This document shows positions 10,610-19,990 of a stretch of 63,372 nucleotides of DNA, one piece after another. The translations under genes were made by a program, and so were the position numbers. Location: positions 1 to 63,372 of the forward strand of contig NZ_MOWM01000026.1 in assembly GCF_016082275.1 (NCBI RefSeq), written 5' to 3'. Source of the DNA: Variovorax sp. E3. Its GTDB lineage: Bacteria > Pseudomonadota > Gammaproteobacteria > Burkholderiales > Burkholderiaceae_C. The stretch's first letter is position 1; each line of letters opens with the position of its first letter. Under the pieces are notes generated by a model. That model ran no database searches, was not told where the DNA came from, and saw only the letters and a program-made list of their open reading frames with translations.

Positions 10610-12631
10610 TCACGCCGCAGCGACCCGTGCCTCGCGCTCCAACGGCAGCCACAGCACAAACCGCGTTCCGCTCGGCCGCGACTCCCAACTGACCTCGCCC
10701 TGGATCGACGCCGCGCGCCGTCGCTGGTTCTGCATGCCCCGCCCCGACGGCGAGGCCAGCACCTTGTCGACGTCGAAACCCTGCCCGTTGTCCTCGATCG
10801 TCACGCGCACGCCGTCGGCGTGCAGCGCAGTCTCCACGCGGATTTCCGTCGCCCGCGTGTGGCGCAGGATGTTCGAGATGCTCTCCTGCACGATGCGCAG
10901 GATGTGCAGCGCGCTCGACGGGTCGAGCCAGGGCAGGGCGGGCAGCTCCCGCACTTCCCAGCGCAGCGACACCCCCGTGCCCTCGAGCCGCGGCGCCAGC
11001 CGGTAGCGCAGGGTCGCGAGCAGCAGCAGCAGGTCGGCCTCGACCGGCTCCAGCGAGTCGAGCGTCAGCTTCAGGTCGTCGAGGCAGCTCTTGAGAATCT
11101 GCGAGATCTTCTCGTCGCTCATGCCGCCGCTTTCGACCGAGCGGATCGCGCTGACCAGCGACGAGCCCAGCCCGTCGTGCATGTCCTGCATCAGGCGCTG
11201 GCGTTCGTCGCTGATGGTCTGCAGCCGCTCGATGTCGCGCAGCCGCCGGTGGCTGAGTTCGAGCTCGGCCTCGCGCTTGTGCAGCCGTTCGGCGAGGCTC
11301 GCGTTCAGCTGCTCCACCGCGCCGATGGCGTGCATGTAGCGCCGGTACATCAGCGCGCCGAACACGCTGAAGGTCACGGCGTTGGTGTACGCGCCAAGGT
11401 ACCAACTCGGGCTGATGAAGTTGTTCTGCAGCAGCCAGTCGGTCATGCCCAGCAGCACGCAGATACCGATGCCGACCGCCACCAGCCGGCCCTCGGTGGA
11501 GCGGCGCCATGCGCTGATGCCGCCGACCAGGCAGACGGCGGTGCCCATGAGGGCCGCGACCGCGTAGATCAACGGCGTCACGCGGGGCGTGTTCTGCACC
11601 AGGTTCAGGCCGGGCAGGGTCAGCACGCCGATGGCGGCGGTGGCTGCCACCACGGCATGCGTCAGCCACTTGAGCCGCCGCTGGTGCAACTGCCGCAAAA
11701 AGAAATGCACCACCAGCACCAACCAGAACAGCGAGTTGACGGTCAGCCAGGCAAACCAGTCGTTGGCGACCGGCTGGCCCACGTAGAAATGCAGGCCCCG
11801 CATGAAGGACGTGGCCGAGAGATTGAAGAACAGCAAATAGCCGGTCTCGTCGCGCCGCCTGAACCACACGAACAGCGCGAACACGCCCACCGCCATGAAG
11901 GCGGCGCTGAGCATCGCGGGCAGCTCCTGCTGCAGCCATTGGCGCAGGCCGTGGCGGCCTCGCAGCGCCTCGACGGGTCCGACCCACAGCGACGACACCG
12001 CCACCTGCGTGTTGCGGGAGTGCTCCAGGCGGATGAGGATCTCGTGCGGCGGCGTGCCGTCGGTGTGCTTGTCGAGTTCGACCCACAGCGGGGTGCGGGT
12101 GCTGTTCCACAGCGGGCCCAGTTGCTGCGCGCGATGCACCAGGCGGCCGTCGGCATACACGGCGATGGTGCCATCGGTCTTGATGCGGGCGCCATACAGC
12201 GCCAGCGGCCCGGACGAGGGCGGCAGGTCGCGCGTGGAGACCCGCAGCCAGGTCGTGCGGGTCGCCCGGAAGGCGCGAGGCGTGGCCGCGTTGCTGGTGG
12301 TGGTAGTGCCGACGGCGGCATCGGTGTCGGCCTGGCGCAGCAGCGCGATGGGCATGGCCAGCGGCAGCTCGACCGGACGCCAGTCGTCGGGCAGGTCGCG
12401 GCTGTCCCGGTGCATGGGCGGCGTGCTGAACCCCGAGGAGTCCTGGGCCTGCCAGTCGGCCTGCCGCAGGTGCAGCGCCGCGTGGGACTGCTGCAGGCCG
12501 GCGGTTCCGCCGAAGAAGGCGCCGATCACGGCAAGCAGCGTCATCGACAGGACGAGCACCACATTGGCGAAGAAAGGCGCGGGACGGGAATTCAAGGCGG
12601 TTCGGGAGGGCGCGTCCAAAAATTGACGCAC
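10610..12631 (-). CDS. Membrane sensor histidine kinase, 7TM type with HisKA_3-like core
   Basis: 673 residues. After an N-terminal membrane anchor (about 20-45) comes a ~190-residue extracytoplasmic domain, then about seven hydrophobic helices (about 215-420; e.g. AMLSAAFMAVGVFALFVWF). A coiled region leads to the dimerisation box ERQRLMQDMHDGLGSS, whose His is the likely phosphorylation site, and a C-terminal ATPase with VTIEDNGQGFD and GRGMQNQRRR. This is the 7TMR-DISM plus NarL-partner kinase layout. No response regulator gene is adjacent, so it looks orphan. The start used is a GTG at 12631 without a clear ribosome-binding site; the true start could be slightly downstream. Confidence 0.82.
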   Translation of the reverse strand: MRQFLDAPSRTALNSRPAPFFANVVLVLSMTLLAVIGAFFGGTAGLQQSHAALHLRQADWQAQDSSGFSTPPMHRDSRDLPDDWRPVELPLAMPIALLRQADTDAAVGTTTTSNAATPRAFRATRTTWLRVSTRDLPPSSGPLALYGARIKTDGTIAVYADGRLVHRAQQLGPLWNSTRTPLWVELDKHTDGTPPHEILIRLEHSRNTQVAVSSLWVGPVEALRGRHGLRQWLQQELPAMLSAAFMAVGVFALFVWFRRRDETGYLLFFNLSATSFMRGLHFYVGQPVANDWFAWLTVNSLFWLVLVVHFFLRQLHQRRLKWLTHAVVAATAAIGVLTLPGLNLVQNTPRVTPLIYAVAALMGTAVCLVGGISAWRRSTEGRLVAVGIGICVLLGMTDWLLQNNFISPSWYLGAYTNAVTFSVFGALMYRRYMHAIGAVEQLNASLAERLHKREAELELSHRRLRDIERLQTISDERQRLMQDMHDGLGSSLVSAIRSVESGGMSDEKISQILKSCLDDLKLTLDSLEPVEADLLLLLATLRYRLAPRLEGTGVSLRWEVRELPALPWLDPSSALHILRIVQESISNILRHTRATEIRVETALHADGVRVTIEDNGQGFDVDKVLASPSGRGMQNQRRRAASIQGEVSWESRPSGTRFVLWLPLEREARVAAA

Positions 12632-12712
12632 CCAGTATGTAACCCATTTTCGCTCTTTGTTACCAATCCGGCGTTCTGCGGGTCTTCCCCGCAGGAGGCG
12701 GGCGGCCGCGTG

Positions 12713-13069
12713 TCAGTGTGTCGCGGGCCGGGACAGCACCCACCGCGCCAGCGCCTGTGCCTCGGCTTCGGACACCTGGGGCTGGCGCGGCATGATGACG
12801 CGGCCCCAGTTGCCCACGCTGCCGCCGCGGATCCTGCCGGCCAGGCGCGCGGGCGCTTCACTGTCGTTGCGGTAGCGTTCGGCGATCTGCGCGAAGCCCG
12901 GGCCCACCTGCTTGTGGACGAGGCCGTGGCAGGACATGCAGCCGTTCTTCTGCGCCAGGTCCGCCGGCGCGGTCTGGGCGGCCGCGGACATGGCCGCCTG
13001 CGCGGCAAGAAGGCCGGCGGCGGCCAGCAGGCGTCGCGCGCGGCGGCGCTTTCCGATGAAAGGCGCCAT
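12713..13069 (-). CDS. Small periplasmic c-type cytochrome
   Basis: 118 residues: a basic start (KRRRARR), a hydrophobic signal segment ending near SAAAQ, then a class I cytochrome c domain with the haem site CMSCH at about residue 46 and a likely Met ligand in VIMPRQPQVS. It is a one-haem electron carrier of the c5/c551 type. An upstream in-frame start at 13171 overlaps the preceding gene and lacks signal character, so 13069 is used. It begins 3 bases after the stop of the DUF3592-like gene, implying cotranscription. Confidence 0.85.
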   Translation of the reverse strand: MAPFIGKRRRARRLLAAAGLLAAQAAMSAAAQTAPADLAQKNGCMSCHGLVHKQVGPGFAQIAERYRNDSEAPARLAGRIRGGSVGNWGRVIMPRQPQVSEAEAQALARWVLSRPATH

Positions 13070-13071
13070 GC

Positions 13072-13511
13072 TCAGGCCTGCGTTTTCTCGTCGCGCCCGA
13101 TCCGCCACAGGAACCAGGCGAACAGCGAGAAGACGGCGCCGATGATGCCGGCCATCGCCGGGCCGCCCCACAGCTCGAACGGGTCGTCGAGCAGGGCGTC
13201 GGCCGGGTCCGAGGGCTGGAAGAACACCTGGATGCTCTCGCCTGTCTCGTAGCGCGGCGTGCCGCTGCTGCTCGAGGTGGTGAAGTCGATCAGCGCCCCG
13301 GACGCGCCCGGAAGCGCACCACCGGCCGCCAGGTGCCCTCGGTGTTGTTCTTGTTGGTGCTGCGCACGTGCTGCAGGTCGATCACCTGGCCCTGCACCCG
13401 CTCGGCCGACATGATGAACTTCAGCTTGCCATAGAGGAGATAGCCGCTCAACGCGAGCACCCCGATGCTGATGAGCGTGAAAAGGAACTTGGCGACGGTC
13501 TCGATCTTCAT
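13072..13511 (-). CDS. DUF3592-like two-TM membrane protein (apparent frameshift near 13305)
   Basis: The N-terminal part (start KIETVAKFLFTLISIG) has one transmembrane helix and a beta-rich stretch ending VVRFRA. The other frame resumes with SGALIDFTTSSSSGTPRYE and continues to a second helix (IIGAVFSLFAWFLW) and a charged tail, giving ~146 residues in total. The Y-x-x-G-E beta-domain between two helices is the DUF3592 layout. The span is 440 bases, one short, and the break lies in GGGCGCGTCC. The function is unknown. It precedes the cytochrome gene by 2 bases. Confidence 0.7.
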
Positions 13512-13642
13512 GGGCGGGGCGGTGATGCGTTCGGTGCATCGTCGCAAATCCTGGGCGTCGTGCATTCGCGACAAGGCGATTCAAGAGTAACTATATGTAT
13601 GGTTAAATCCCCGCAACTATCGCGAAGAAGACGAGGGATTGC

Positions 13643-14319
13643 ATGAAGTTCCTGCTGAGCATTGCGGCCGTTGCTGTCGCATTGGCTGGCTGTGTGAGCC
13701 AGCCGGTGACGCCGACCGAACCCGGAACGGGACCGGCCTCTCCTATGTGCCGAAGGTCGCCATGGAGGGCGTCGACAAGGCGCGCTACGCCGCCGACGTG
13801 GCCGCTTGCCGTGAGACCGCCACGCGCATCACCGCGCGCAGCCAAGCCAACCCCGATGCGATGTGGGCCGCCATCGGGCTGGGGCTCGTCACCTGGTACA
13901 GCCAGGGCCTGGCGAGCGGCGTCGCGGTGGGGGGCTTCGGCTCGGCTGCCGTCGACTTCGCGGGGCAGCCCTCGGCCAGCCTCATTGCCGAGCACCAGCA
14001 GATCGCCGTCGTGCATTGCTTGGCCAAGCGCGGCTATCGCAACCTCGACGAAGGCGTGCGCGACACCTTCTACGGCGACAACAACTTCAACCCGAGCGTG
14101 GTGCTGATGAAGCCGCGCCGCACTGGTGTCGACACATACAACGTCGAGACCCTGGCCAAGGCCGGCCGCTGCAACCTGCAGCCGCGCGCCGAACTCACGG
14201 CCAAGGGCCCGGGCTACGAAACCTACAACGTGCCTTGCGACAACGGCGCCACCTGGGCGGTGCGCTGCGAGTTCGGCAAGTGCCGCGTGCTCGCACAGGC
14301 GCTGATCCGCCGCTCCTGA
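13643..14319 (+). CDS. Putative lipoprotein with glycine-rich segment (apparent frameshift near 13730)
   Basis: Starts with the lipoprotein signal KFLLSIAAVAVALAGC (Cys at residue 17) after a GAGGGATT ribosome-binding site. After ~30 residues the frame must change to read SYVPKVAMEGVDKARYAADV. The mature part (~225 residues) has a Gly-rich hydrophobic segment (IGLGLVTWYSQGLASG) and a C-terminal domain with four cysteines. No family was recognised. The span is 677 bases, one short; the break is at GGGACCGGCC. It is divergent from the DUF3592/cytochrome pair. Confidence 0.65.
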
Positions 14320-14338
14320 GTTTGTTCAGCCGCCGGCG

Positions 14339-14521
14339 TCAGCGCCAGACGTAGTGGCCGCGCACCATGCGGCCGTGCTCGCGGTGCGCCGGCACCCACA
14401 CCTTGTGCGGGCGGTGGTGCCCACGGTCATATCCGGGGCCCGGGCCGCGCGGTCCCGGCTGGGCCAGCGCGGCGGTGGATGCGAGCAGGCAGGCGGCAAG
14501 AACGAAGATTGTTTTTTTCAT
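14339..14521 (-). CDS. Small secreted Pro/His-rich protein
   Basis: 60 residues. A good signal peptide (KKTIFVLAACLLASTAALA) is followed by a short mature peptide rich in Pro, Gly, His and Arg that ends VWVPAHREHGRMVRGHYVW. That ending matches the YxW...PxHxxxGxWVxGHW-type tail seen in many small exported beta-proteobacterial proteins of unknown role. It is convergent with the preceding lipoprotein gene. Confidence 0.65.
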   Translation of the reverse strand: MKKTIFVLAACLLASTAALAQPGPRGPGPGYDRGHHRPHKVWVPAHREHGRMVRGHYVWR

Positions 14522-14657
14522 GTTGGAGTCCTTCTGGTTGTTGCACCGCGATCGGTGCGGAAGCCAGCTTAGTGGTGGGCCCCAGGCCGCTCGCGTAGGC
14601 GAAATGGCACTTTACAAAAGCGACACGAAAGGCCGCTTCCCCCGGCCGTGACGCGCA

Positions 14658-15464
14658 TCACTTGATGATCATGCCCTTGAGCGCCGGATCGGGCGGCGGT
14701 GCCTTGAGCTTCATCTGCCGCAGCGTCTTCACCAGCAGCTGCGCGATCATCACGTTGCGGTGCCGCTTGCTGTTGGCGGGTATCACGTGCCACGGCGCGT
14801 GGTCCGTCGAGGTGGCGGCGAGCGCGCTCTGGTAGGCCTGCTGGTAGGCGCTCCACTTGCCGCGCACCGCGAGGTCGTCCATGCTGAACTTCCACTGCTT
14901 GCCGGGCGTGTCGATGCGCGCCTGCAGGCGCTCGCGCTGCTCGTCCTTGTCGATGTGCAGCATGCACTTGATGACCACCGTGCCGGTCTCGGTCAAGAGC
15001 CGTTCGAAGTCGTTGATCTGCGCGTAGCGGCGCTTGGCCTCGGCCTTGTCGATCCAGCCTTCGACCACGGGCACCAGCACGTCTTCGTAGTGGCTGCGGT
15101 TCCACACCATGATCTCGCCGGTGCGCGGCACGGCGGCATGGCAGCGCCAGAGGTAGTCGTGCGCGCGCTCTTCGTCGTTGGGTGCCTTGAAGGCCGTCAC
15201 GCGCACGCCGAGCGGCGAGGTGCGCGAGAACACCCAACGCACCGTGCCGTCCTTGCCGCTGGTGTCCAGCCCCTGCAGCACCAGCAGCAGCTTGCGCTTG
15301 CCTTCGGCATGCAGCAGGTCTTGCAGTTCGTCGAGCTCGACGGCGAGCGCATCGACTTCCGCGCGCTGCGAGGCTTCGTCGCCCTCGCAAAAAGGCGTGT
15401 CGTCGGGGTCGATGTGAGAGAGCTTGAACTTGTCGCCGACGCGGTATTTCTTGAAGCTGGCCAT
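14658..15464 (-). CDS. ppk2: Polyphosphate kinase 2 family protein
   Basis: 268 residues. PPK2 enzymes move phosphate between polyphosphate and nucleotides; single-domain members of this length usually phosphorylate NDP or NMP from polyP. The Walker A is in QGLDTSGKDGTV (about 65-76), the family motif NRSHYEDVL lies near 135, and lid Arg residues follow. The ATG at 15464 has a GAGGAG ribosome-binding site and matches the family start SFKKYRVGDKFKL; a longer frame reaching 15707 is not coding. The substrate class cannot be set from sequence alone. Confidence 0.9.
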   Translation of the reverse strand: MASFKKYRVGDKFKLSHIDPDDTPFCEGDEASQRAEVDALAVELDELQDLLHAEGKRKLLLVLQGLDTSGKDGTVRWVFSRTSPLGVRVTAFKAPNDEERAHDYLWRCHAAVPRTGEIMVWNRSHYEDVLVPVVEGWIDKAEAKRRYAQINDFERLLTETGTVVIKCMLHIDKDEQRERLQARIDTPGKQWKFSMDDLAVRGKWSAYQQAYQSALAATSTDHAPWHVIPANSKRHRNVMIAQLLVKTLRQMKLKAPPPDPALKGMIIK

Positions 15465-15531
15465 GCAGTGGAACTCCTCGAAGAAGTAGGAAGGCCCACA
15501 GGGTAAGCGATCGGCAGTCGGCGATCGGCCC

Positions 15532-15966
15532 TCAGCGTTCAGGCTCTTCCGGGTCCAGCGAGGCGCTCCAGCGGTTGTCCCATTCGGCATGCCGCACCGC
15601 GCCGTCGAGCTCGCGGCGGTCGCGCTTGGTGGGGCGGCCCTGCTCGATGGCCAGGGCCGGCTCGCTGCCCATGCGGCGCAGCTCGCGCATCGCGACCTGG
15701 GCGGCAATGCTCTCGGCGGTTTCCTCGTACAGCAGCTGCGCCACCGGCGCCGGGCCGCGCTGGCCGCTGACGCCGCGCACCGTCACGGTCCGCGTCTGAG
15801 CGCCCTGGCGCATCGTCACGGTGTCGCCGGCCTTGACCTCGCGCGAGGCCTTGGCGATGTCGCCGTTCACCTGCACGCGGTTCTTGCCGATTTCTTCCGC
15901 GGCCAGCGAGCGCGTCTTGAAGAAGCGGGCGGCCCAGAGCCATTTGTCGATGCGCAGACGTTCCAT
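15532..15966 (-). CDS. hslR: S4-domain RNA-binding protein, HSP15-like
   Basis: 144 residues beginning MERLRIDKWLWAARFFKTRS, the S4 signature of heat-shock protein 15, followed by QVNGDIAKASREVKAGD. In E. coli HSP15 binds 50S subunits carrying nascent chains and helps recycle stalled ribosomes. The C-terminal 50 residues are basic and acidic patches with no motif. It lies 18 bases downstream of tctE on the same strand; whether it shares the tctDE transcript is unclear. Confidence 0.88.
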   Translation of the reverse strand: MERLRIDKWLWAARFFKTRSLAAEEIGKNRVQVNGDIAKASREVKAGDTVTMRQGAQTRTVTVRGVSGQRGPAPVAQLLYEETAESIAAQVAMRELRRMGSEPALAIEQGRPTKRDRRELDGAVRHAEWDNRWSASLDPEEPER

Positions 15967-15984
15967 GGATATTGCGAGTGGATA

Positions 15985-17414
15985 TCAGGAATTGTGCCGC
16001 CACAGCGGCAGATGCACCACGGCGTCGAGCCCGATCATCCGCGCGGCGCCGTCCGGCGTGGCGGGCGCGACACGGTTGTCCAGCGCGATGCGCCCATCCA
16101 GCGCCAGCACGATCTCGCGGCAGATCGCCAACCCCAGCCCCGAGCCGCTTGACGCGCTGCCGGCGGAAAAAGGCGCGAACAGCCGCTGCCGCAATTCGGG
16201 CGAAATGCCCGGGCCGTCGTCGCGCACGGTGAGCACGGCCTCGCCGCCCTCGGCGCGCACCGACACCGACAGGGCCGCGCCCGCCGGGCTTTGCTTGATG
16301 GCGTTGTGCAGCAGGTTGCGCGTGAGCTCCTGCAGCATCCACTGGTGCGCGCGCACCACCACCGGCGCGTCGATGGCCAGCTCGAAGTCCAGCGCCTTGT
16401 CGGCCACCAGCGGCGACAGGTCGAGCGCGATCTGCCGTGCGATGGCGCCCAGGTCGAGCGCCACCGACTCCGGCTGCTGGCGCAACTGCTCCACCTTGGC
16501 CAGCGACAGCATCTGGTTGGCCAGCGTGGTCGCGCGCTCCACGGTCTGGCTGATTTCGCCCAGCGCCTGTTCGGGCGCCACGTCGCCGCGCCGTGCCGAC
16601 TGCACCTGCGCCTTGAGCACCGCGAGCGGCGTGCGCAGCTGGTGCGCGCTGTCGCGCACAAAGCGCTTCTGGTGGTCGAGCAGCCGCTGCAGCCGGCCCA
16701 TGACTTCGGTGGTGGCGTCGATCAGCGGGCGCAGCTCGCGCGGGGCATCGGGCGCGTCGATGGGCGAGAGGTCGTCGGCCGCGCGCTTCTCGATGGCTTC
16801 GCCCAGCTCGCGCACCGGCCGCGTCGCGCGCTGCACCACGAACAGCGTGGCCAGCGCGATCACGCCCATCAGCAGGAACTGGCGCCACAGCGTGTCGAGC
16901 AGCAGCTTGCGCGCCAGCGTCTCGCGAATCTCCAGCGTCTCGGCCACCTGCACCACCGCCATGCCACGGCCTCGCGCGCTGGCCACCGGCTGCAGCAGCA
17001 CCGCCACGCGCACCGGCTGGTTGCGGAATTGCGCGTCGTAGAAATCGACCAGCGCCGCGTAGGCGCTGCGGTCGGGAATGCGGCCGCGCCAGAACGGCAG
17101 CTCGGCAAAGCCCGAGATCATTTCGCCGTCGAGCGCCGACACCCGGTAGAACAGCCGGCTGCGGTTGTCGGCCTCGAAGGCTCGAGCGCGGAGTAGGGCA
17201 CGATCGCGCGCAGCTGCGCCATCTCGTCGTAGCCCTCCACGTCGAGCTGCTCGCCGATGGTCTTGGCCGACGCGAGCAAGGTGCGGTCGTAGGCCGTGGT
17301 GGCCGCGGCCAAGCTCTGGCGGTACAGGCTCACGCTGTTGATCACGATGAACACGGCAATCGGCGCGAGGATGCCGAGCAGCAGCCTGGCGCGAAGCGAG
17401 ATCGCGCGGCTCAT
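15985..17414 (-). CDS. tctE: Sensor histidine kinase of the tricarboxylate uptake system (apparent frameshift near 17182)
   Basis: The predicted TctE senses tricarboxylates and phosphorylates TctD. The N-terminus from SRAISLRARLLLGILAP holds the first transmembrane helix; the break follows AIVPYSALE, and the other frame resumes AFEADNRSRLFYRVSALDGE. A second helix (LLMGVIALATLFVVQ), HAMP-like region, H-box DSAHQLRTPLA, N-box LLHNAIK and G-boxes DDGPGIS and GSGLGLAI follow. It totals ~476 residues. The span is 1430 bases, one short; GAGCC probably should be GAGGCC. The ~115-base gap to tctD is filled by a dispersed repeat. Confidence 0.88.
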
Positions 17415-17433
17415 CGAAATGGCTTGCAGGTCG

Positions 17434-17527
17434 GGGAACGCCGCGGAACCGGCTTTGCCGGGCCGCAGGCGTTGCCCCCTGCAAGGGGGTGGGCGAAGCG
17501 ACACGAAGTGCGCGGAGCCTGGGGGTG
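17434..17527 (+). repeat. Dispersed ~95-bp intergenic repeat, copy 1
   Basis: From GGAACGCCGCGGAACCGGC to GCCTGGGGGTGAATC. It contains a short inverted repeat (TTGCCCCC...GGGGGT) and GGCGAAGCGACACGAAGTG. It is a close match to the reverse complement of 19307-19402. It fills most of the tctE-tctD gap. Confidence 0.85.
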
Positions 17528-17529
17528 AA

Positions 17530-18209
17530 TCATGTTTCCGGGCGCAGCAAGTAGCCGAGCCCGCGCATGGTCATCAGCACGGCGCCGGTGCCCGCGAGCT
17601 TCTTTCGCAGCCGGTACACCACCACCTCGATGGCCTCGTACTGCACCTCGGTCTCGCCGGGGAACACCAGCTCGAACAGGCGCTCCTTGGTCACGGCGTG
17701 GCCGGGTTTCATCATCAGCGCCTTCATCAGCGCCAGTTCGCGCGGCGTGAGCTCGAGCAGGTCGGCGCGGTTGTAGATGGCGCCGTTGTCGGGCTCGAAG
17801 CGCAGCCCGCCGATCTCCTGCGGGTTCAGCCCCATGTCGGTGGCCACGCCATGGCTGCGGCGGCGCAGCGCGCGAATACGCGCCTCCAGCTCGTCCAGGT
17901 CGAAGGGCTTGGGCAGGTAGTCGTCGCGCCCGCGTTCAGGCCGACGATGCGGTCGCCCACCGTGCCGCGCGCCGTGAGCAGCAGCACCGGCGTGCGCAGG
18001 CCCTCGGCCCGGGCCTGTGCCAGCACCTGCAGGCCGTCGAGGTTGGGCAGGCTCAGGTCGAGCGCCACCACGTCGGGCTCGATGGCGTGCCACTGGGCCA
18101 CGGCCAGTGCCCCGTCGCCGCAGACGCGCACGTCGATCCGCCGGCGCCCGAGGGTGCGCTGCAGGGTGATTTGCATCGAGGGGTCGTCTTCGACCAGCAG
18201 CAGCTTCAT
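17530..18209 (-). CDS. tctD: Response regulator of the tricarboxylate uptake system (apparent frameshift near 17940)
   Basis: OmpR-type regulator, ~226 residues. The receiver domain starts KLLLVEDDPSMQ, with the phospho-accepting Asp in VVALDLSLPNLDG and the Thr and Lys switch sites in LLTARG and YLPKPFDLDELEARI. The C-terminal winged helix has LTPRELALMKAL and VEVVVYRLRKKL. The frame changes between NAGA and DDYLPKPF at GGGCGCGACGAC; the span is 680 bases, one short. The gene is divergent from tctC, and an array of three 11-bp repeats lies in the shared upstream region, as expected for an OmpR-family binding site. Confidence 0.9.
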
Positions 18210-18289
18210 GCGGGAAACGGGTAGGGGGATTTCGGTGTTTTCCCCAGTCTGGCGGACAGCCAACTGACAGCGGGGCGGCGCATGATACT

Positions 18290-18322
18290 CAGGTTCAAGT
18301 CAGGTTCCTTTCAAGTTCCTTC
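18290..18322 (+). promoter_or_regulatory. Triple 11-bp tandem repeat, candidate TctD binding array
   Basis: Three adjacent 11-mers: TCAGGTTCAAG, TCAGGTTCCTT and TCAAGTTCCTT. An 11-bp period puts each copy on the same face of the helix, the usual arrangement for OmpR-family dimers bound head to tail. It lies between divergent tctD and tctC, 18 bases before the tctC ATG. Confidence 0.6.
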
Positions 18323-18340
18323 CAGTCTCAGGAGACAACA

Positions 18341-19299
18341 ATGCGTCGCGATACCTTTTTGAAGTCCTTGGCCGCGCTGGCCGCCGCCGGGGCCCTTCCA
18401 CTGTCCGCCCGGGCCGCCGCCAACGTCAAGATGATGATCCCGGCCAACCCCGGTGGCGGCTGGGACACCACCGGCCGCGCGCTGGGCAAGGCGCTGAACG
18501 ACGCCAAGGTGGCCGACACCGTCACCTACGACAACAAGGGCGGCGCCGCCGGCGCACTGGGCCTGGCCCAGTTCGTCAACGGCTCCAAGGGCGACGCCAA
18601 CGCGCTGATGGTCATGGGCTCGGTCATGCTGGGCGGCATCATCACCGGCAAGCCGCCGGTCAACCTGTCGCAGGCCACGCCCATCGCGCGCCTGACCACC
18701 GAATACAACGTGTTCGTGCTGCCGTCGAACTCGCCCTTCAAGACCATGAAGGACGTGGTCGACCAGCTCAAGAAGGACCCGGGCAGCGTGAAGTGGGGCG
18801 GCGGTTCGCGCGGCTCCACCGAGCACATCGCCGCGGCCATGATCGCGCAGAAGGTCGGTGCCGACCCCTCGAAGATCAACTACGTGGCCTTCCGCGGAGG
18901 CGGTGAGGCCACCGCCGCCATCCTGGGCGGCAACGTCACCATCGGCGGCAGCGGCTACAGCGAGTTCGCCGAGTACATCGCCGCCGGCAAGATGAAGGCC
19001 ATTGCCGTCACCTCGGCCCAGCGCCTGCCGGGCATCGACGTGCCCACGCTGAAAGAGCAGGGCATCGACGTCGAAATCGGCAACTGGCGCGGCGTGTACG
19101 GCGCGCCCGGCATCTCGGCCGAGCAGCGCAAGTCGCTGACCGACATGGTGCTGGCCGCCATGAAGAGCGCGTCGTGGGCCGAATCGCTCAAGAAGAACGA
19201 CTGGACGCCCGCCGTGCTGTCGGGCGAAGCTTCGCGAAGTTTGTCGACGACGACTTCGCCAGCCTGCGCGCCATCATGACCAAGTCCGGCATGGTCTGA
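18341..19299 (+). CDS. tctC: Tricarboxylate transporter periplasmic binding protein (apparent frameshift near 19231)
   Basis: Periplasmic solute-binding subunit of the tripartite tricarboxylate transporter; it presents substrate (citrate-like in TctC) to TctAB. The signal peptide RRDTFLKSLAALAAAGAL is cleaved near ARA. The Bug/TctC fold is seen in MMIPANPGGGWDTTGRALG and GSRGSTEHIAA. The last ~20 residues need a frame change after SGEA; adding one T to GCTTCGCG restores AKFVDDDFASLRAIMTKSG and a stop at 19299. The span is 959 bases, one short. A GGAG ribosome-binding site lies before the ATG. Confidence 0.92.
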
Positions 19300-19306
19300 A
19301 CAGGGC

Positions 19307-19402
19307 TCGCCCCCAGGCTGCGTGCACTTCGTGTCGCTTCGCCAACCCCCTGCCGGGGGCAACACCTGCGGCCCGGCACAGCCGGTTTCGCGGTGTTTCT
19401 GG
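19307..19402 (-). repeat. Dispersed ~95-bp intergenic repeat, copy 2 (inverted)
   Basis: Contains CACTTCGTGTCGCTTCGCC, CCCCCTGCCGGGGGCAACACC and GCGGCCCGGCACAGCCGG, and is close to the reverse complement of 17434-17527 along its whole length. It fills the tctC-tctB gap, so it is transcribed within the tctCBA message. Confidence 0.85.
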
Positions 19403-19437
19403 AAGGGGGCGTCGGTACTCCCACTCCAGGATAAAAA

Positions 19438-19989
19438 ATGACAACTCCAGACTCCACGGTCCCGTCTTCCGACGGGGCCGGCAATCCCGCGGCCACATGG
19501 CCGCAAACCCTGGTCGGCGCCGGCGTGCTGCTGACCGGCCTGGCGCTGGCTTTCGGCGCCATCGGCATTTCTTCCGAGGCCGGCTACGGCGGCGTCGGAC
19601 CCAACTTCCTGCCCTGGCTGGTGTCGGTGGTGCTCGTGCTGTGCGGTGGATGGATTCTTTGGGAAGCACGCACCGGCGGCTTCCGCGAGCTCGACGCGCC
19701 CTCTGGCGCCGACCACGCCTACTGGCCCGGCTTCATCTGGGTGTCGGCGGGGCTGCTGCTCAATGCGGCGCTCATCACCACGCTCGGCTTCATCCTGAGC
19801 TGCACGCTGTGCTACGTGCTGGCCGTGCAGGGGCTGCGCCGCGCGAGCGGGCAGGCCGGCGTCAATGCGCCGCGCACCTGGGCCACCGACTTCATTGCCG
19901 GCGCGCTGATCTCGGCGCCGGTGTTCTGGATGTTCACGAAATTCCTGGCCATCAGCCTGCCGGGCCTTACTTCCACCGGGTGGCTCTGA
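19438..19989 (+). CDS. tctB: Tricarboxylate transporter small membrane subunit
   Basis: 183 residues with four predicted transmembrane helices (about 25-45, 58-75, 100-125 and 150-170; e.g. [16 protein letters not shown]). The N-terminal tail is Pro/Ser-rich. This is the TctB size and topology. It is the poorly conserved small membrane partner of TctA. The tctA start follows one base after the stop, so the two are translationally linked. Confidence 0.88.
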   Translation: MTTPDSTVPSSDGAGNPAATWPQTLVGAGVLLTGLALAFGAIGISSEAGYGGVGPNFLPWLVSVVLVLCGGWILWEARTGGFRELDAPSGADHAYWPGFIWVSAGLLLNAALITTLGFILSCTLCYVLAVQGLRRASGQAGVNAPRTWATDFIAGALISAPVFWMFTKFLAISLPGLTSTGWL

Positions 19990-19990
19990 C

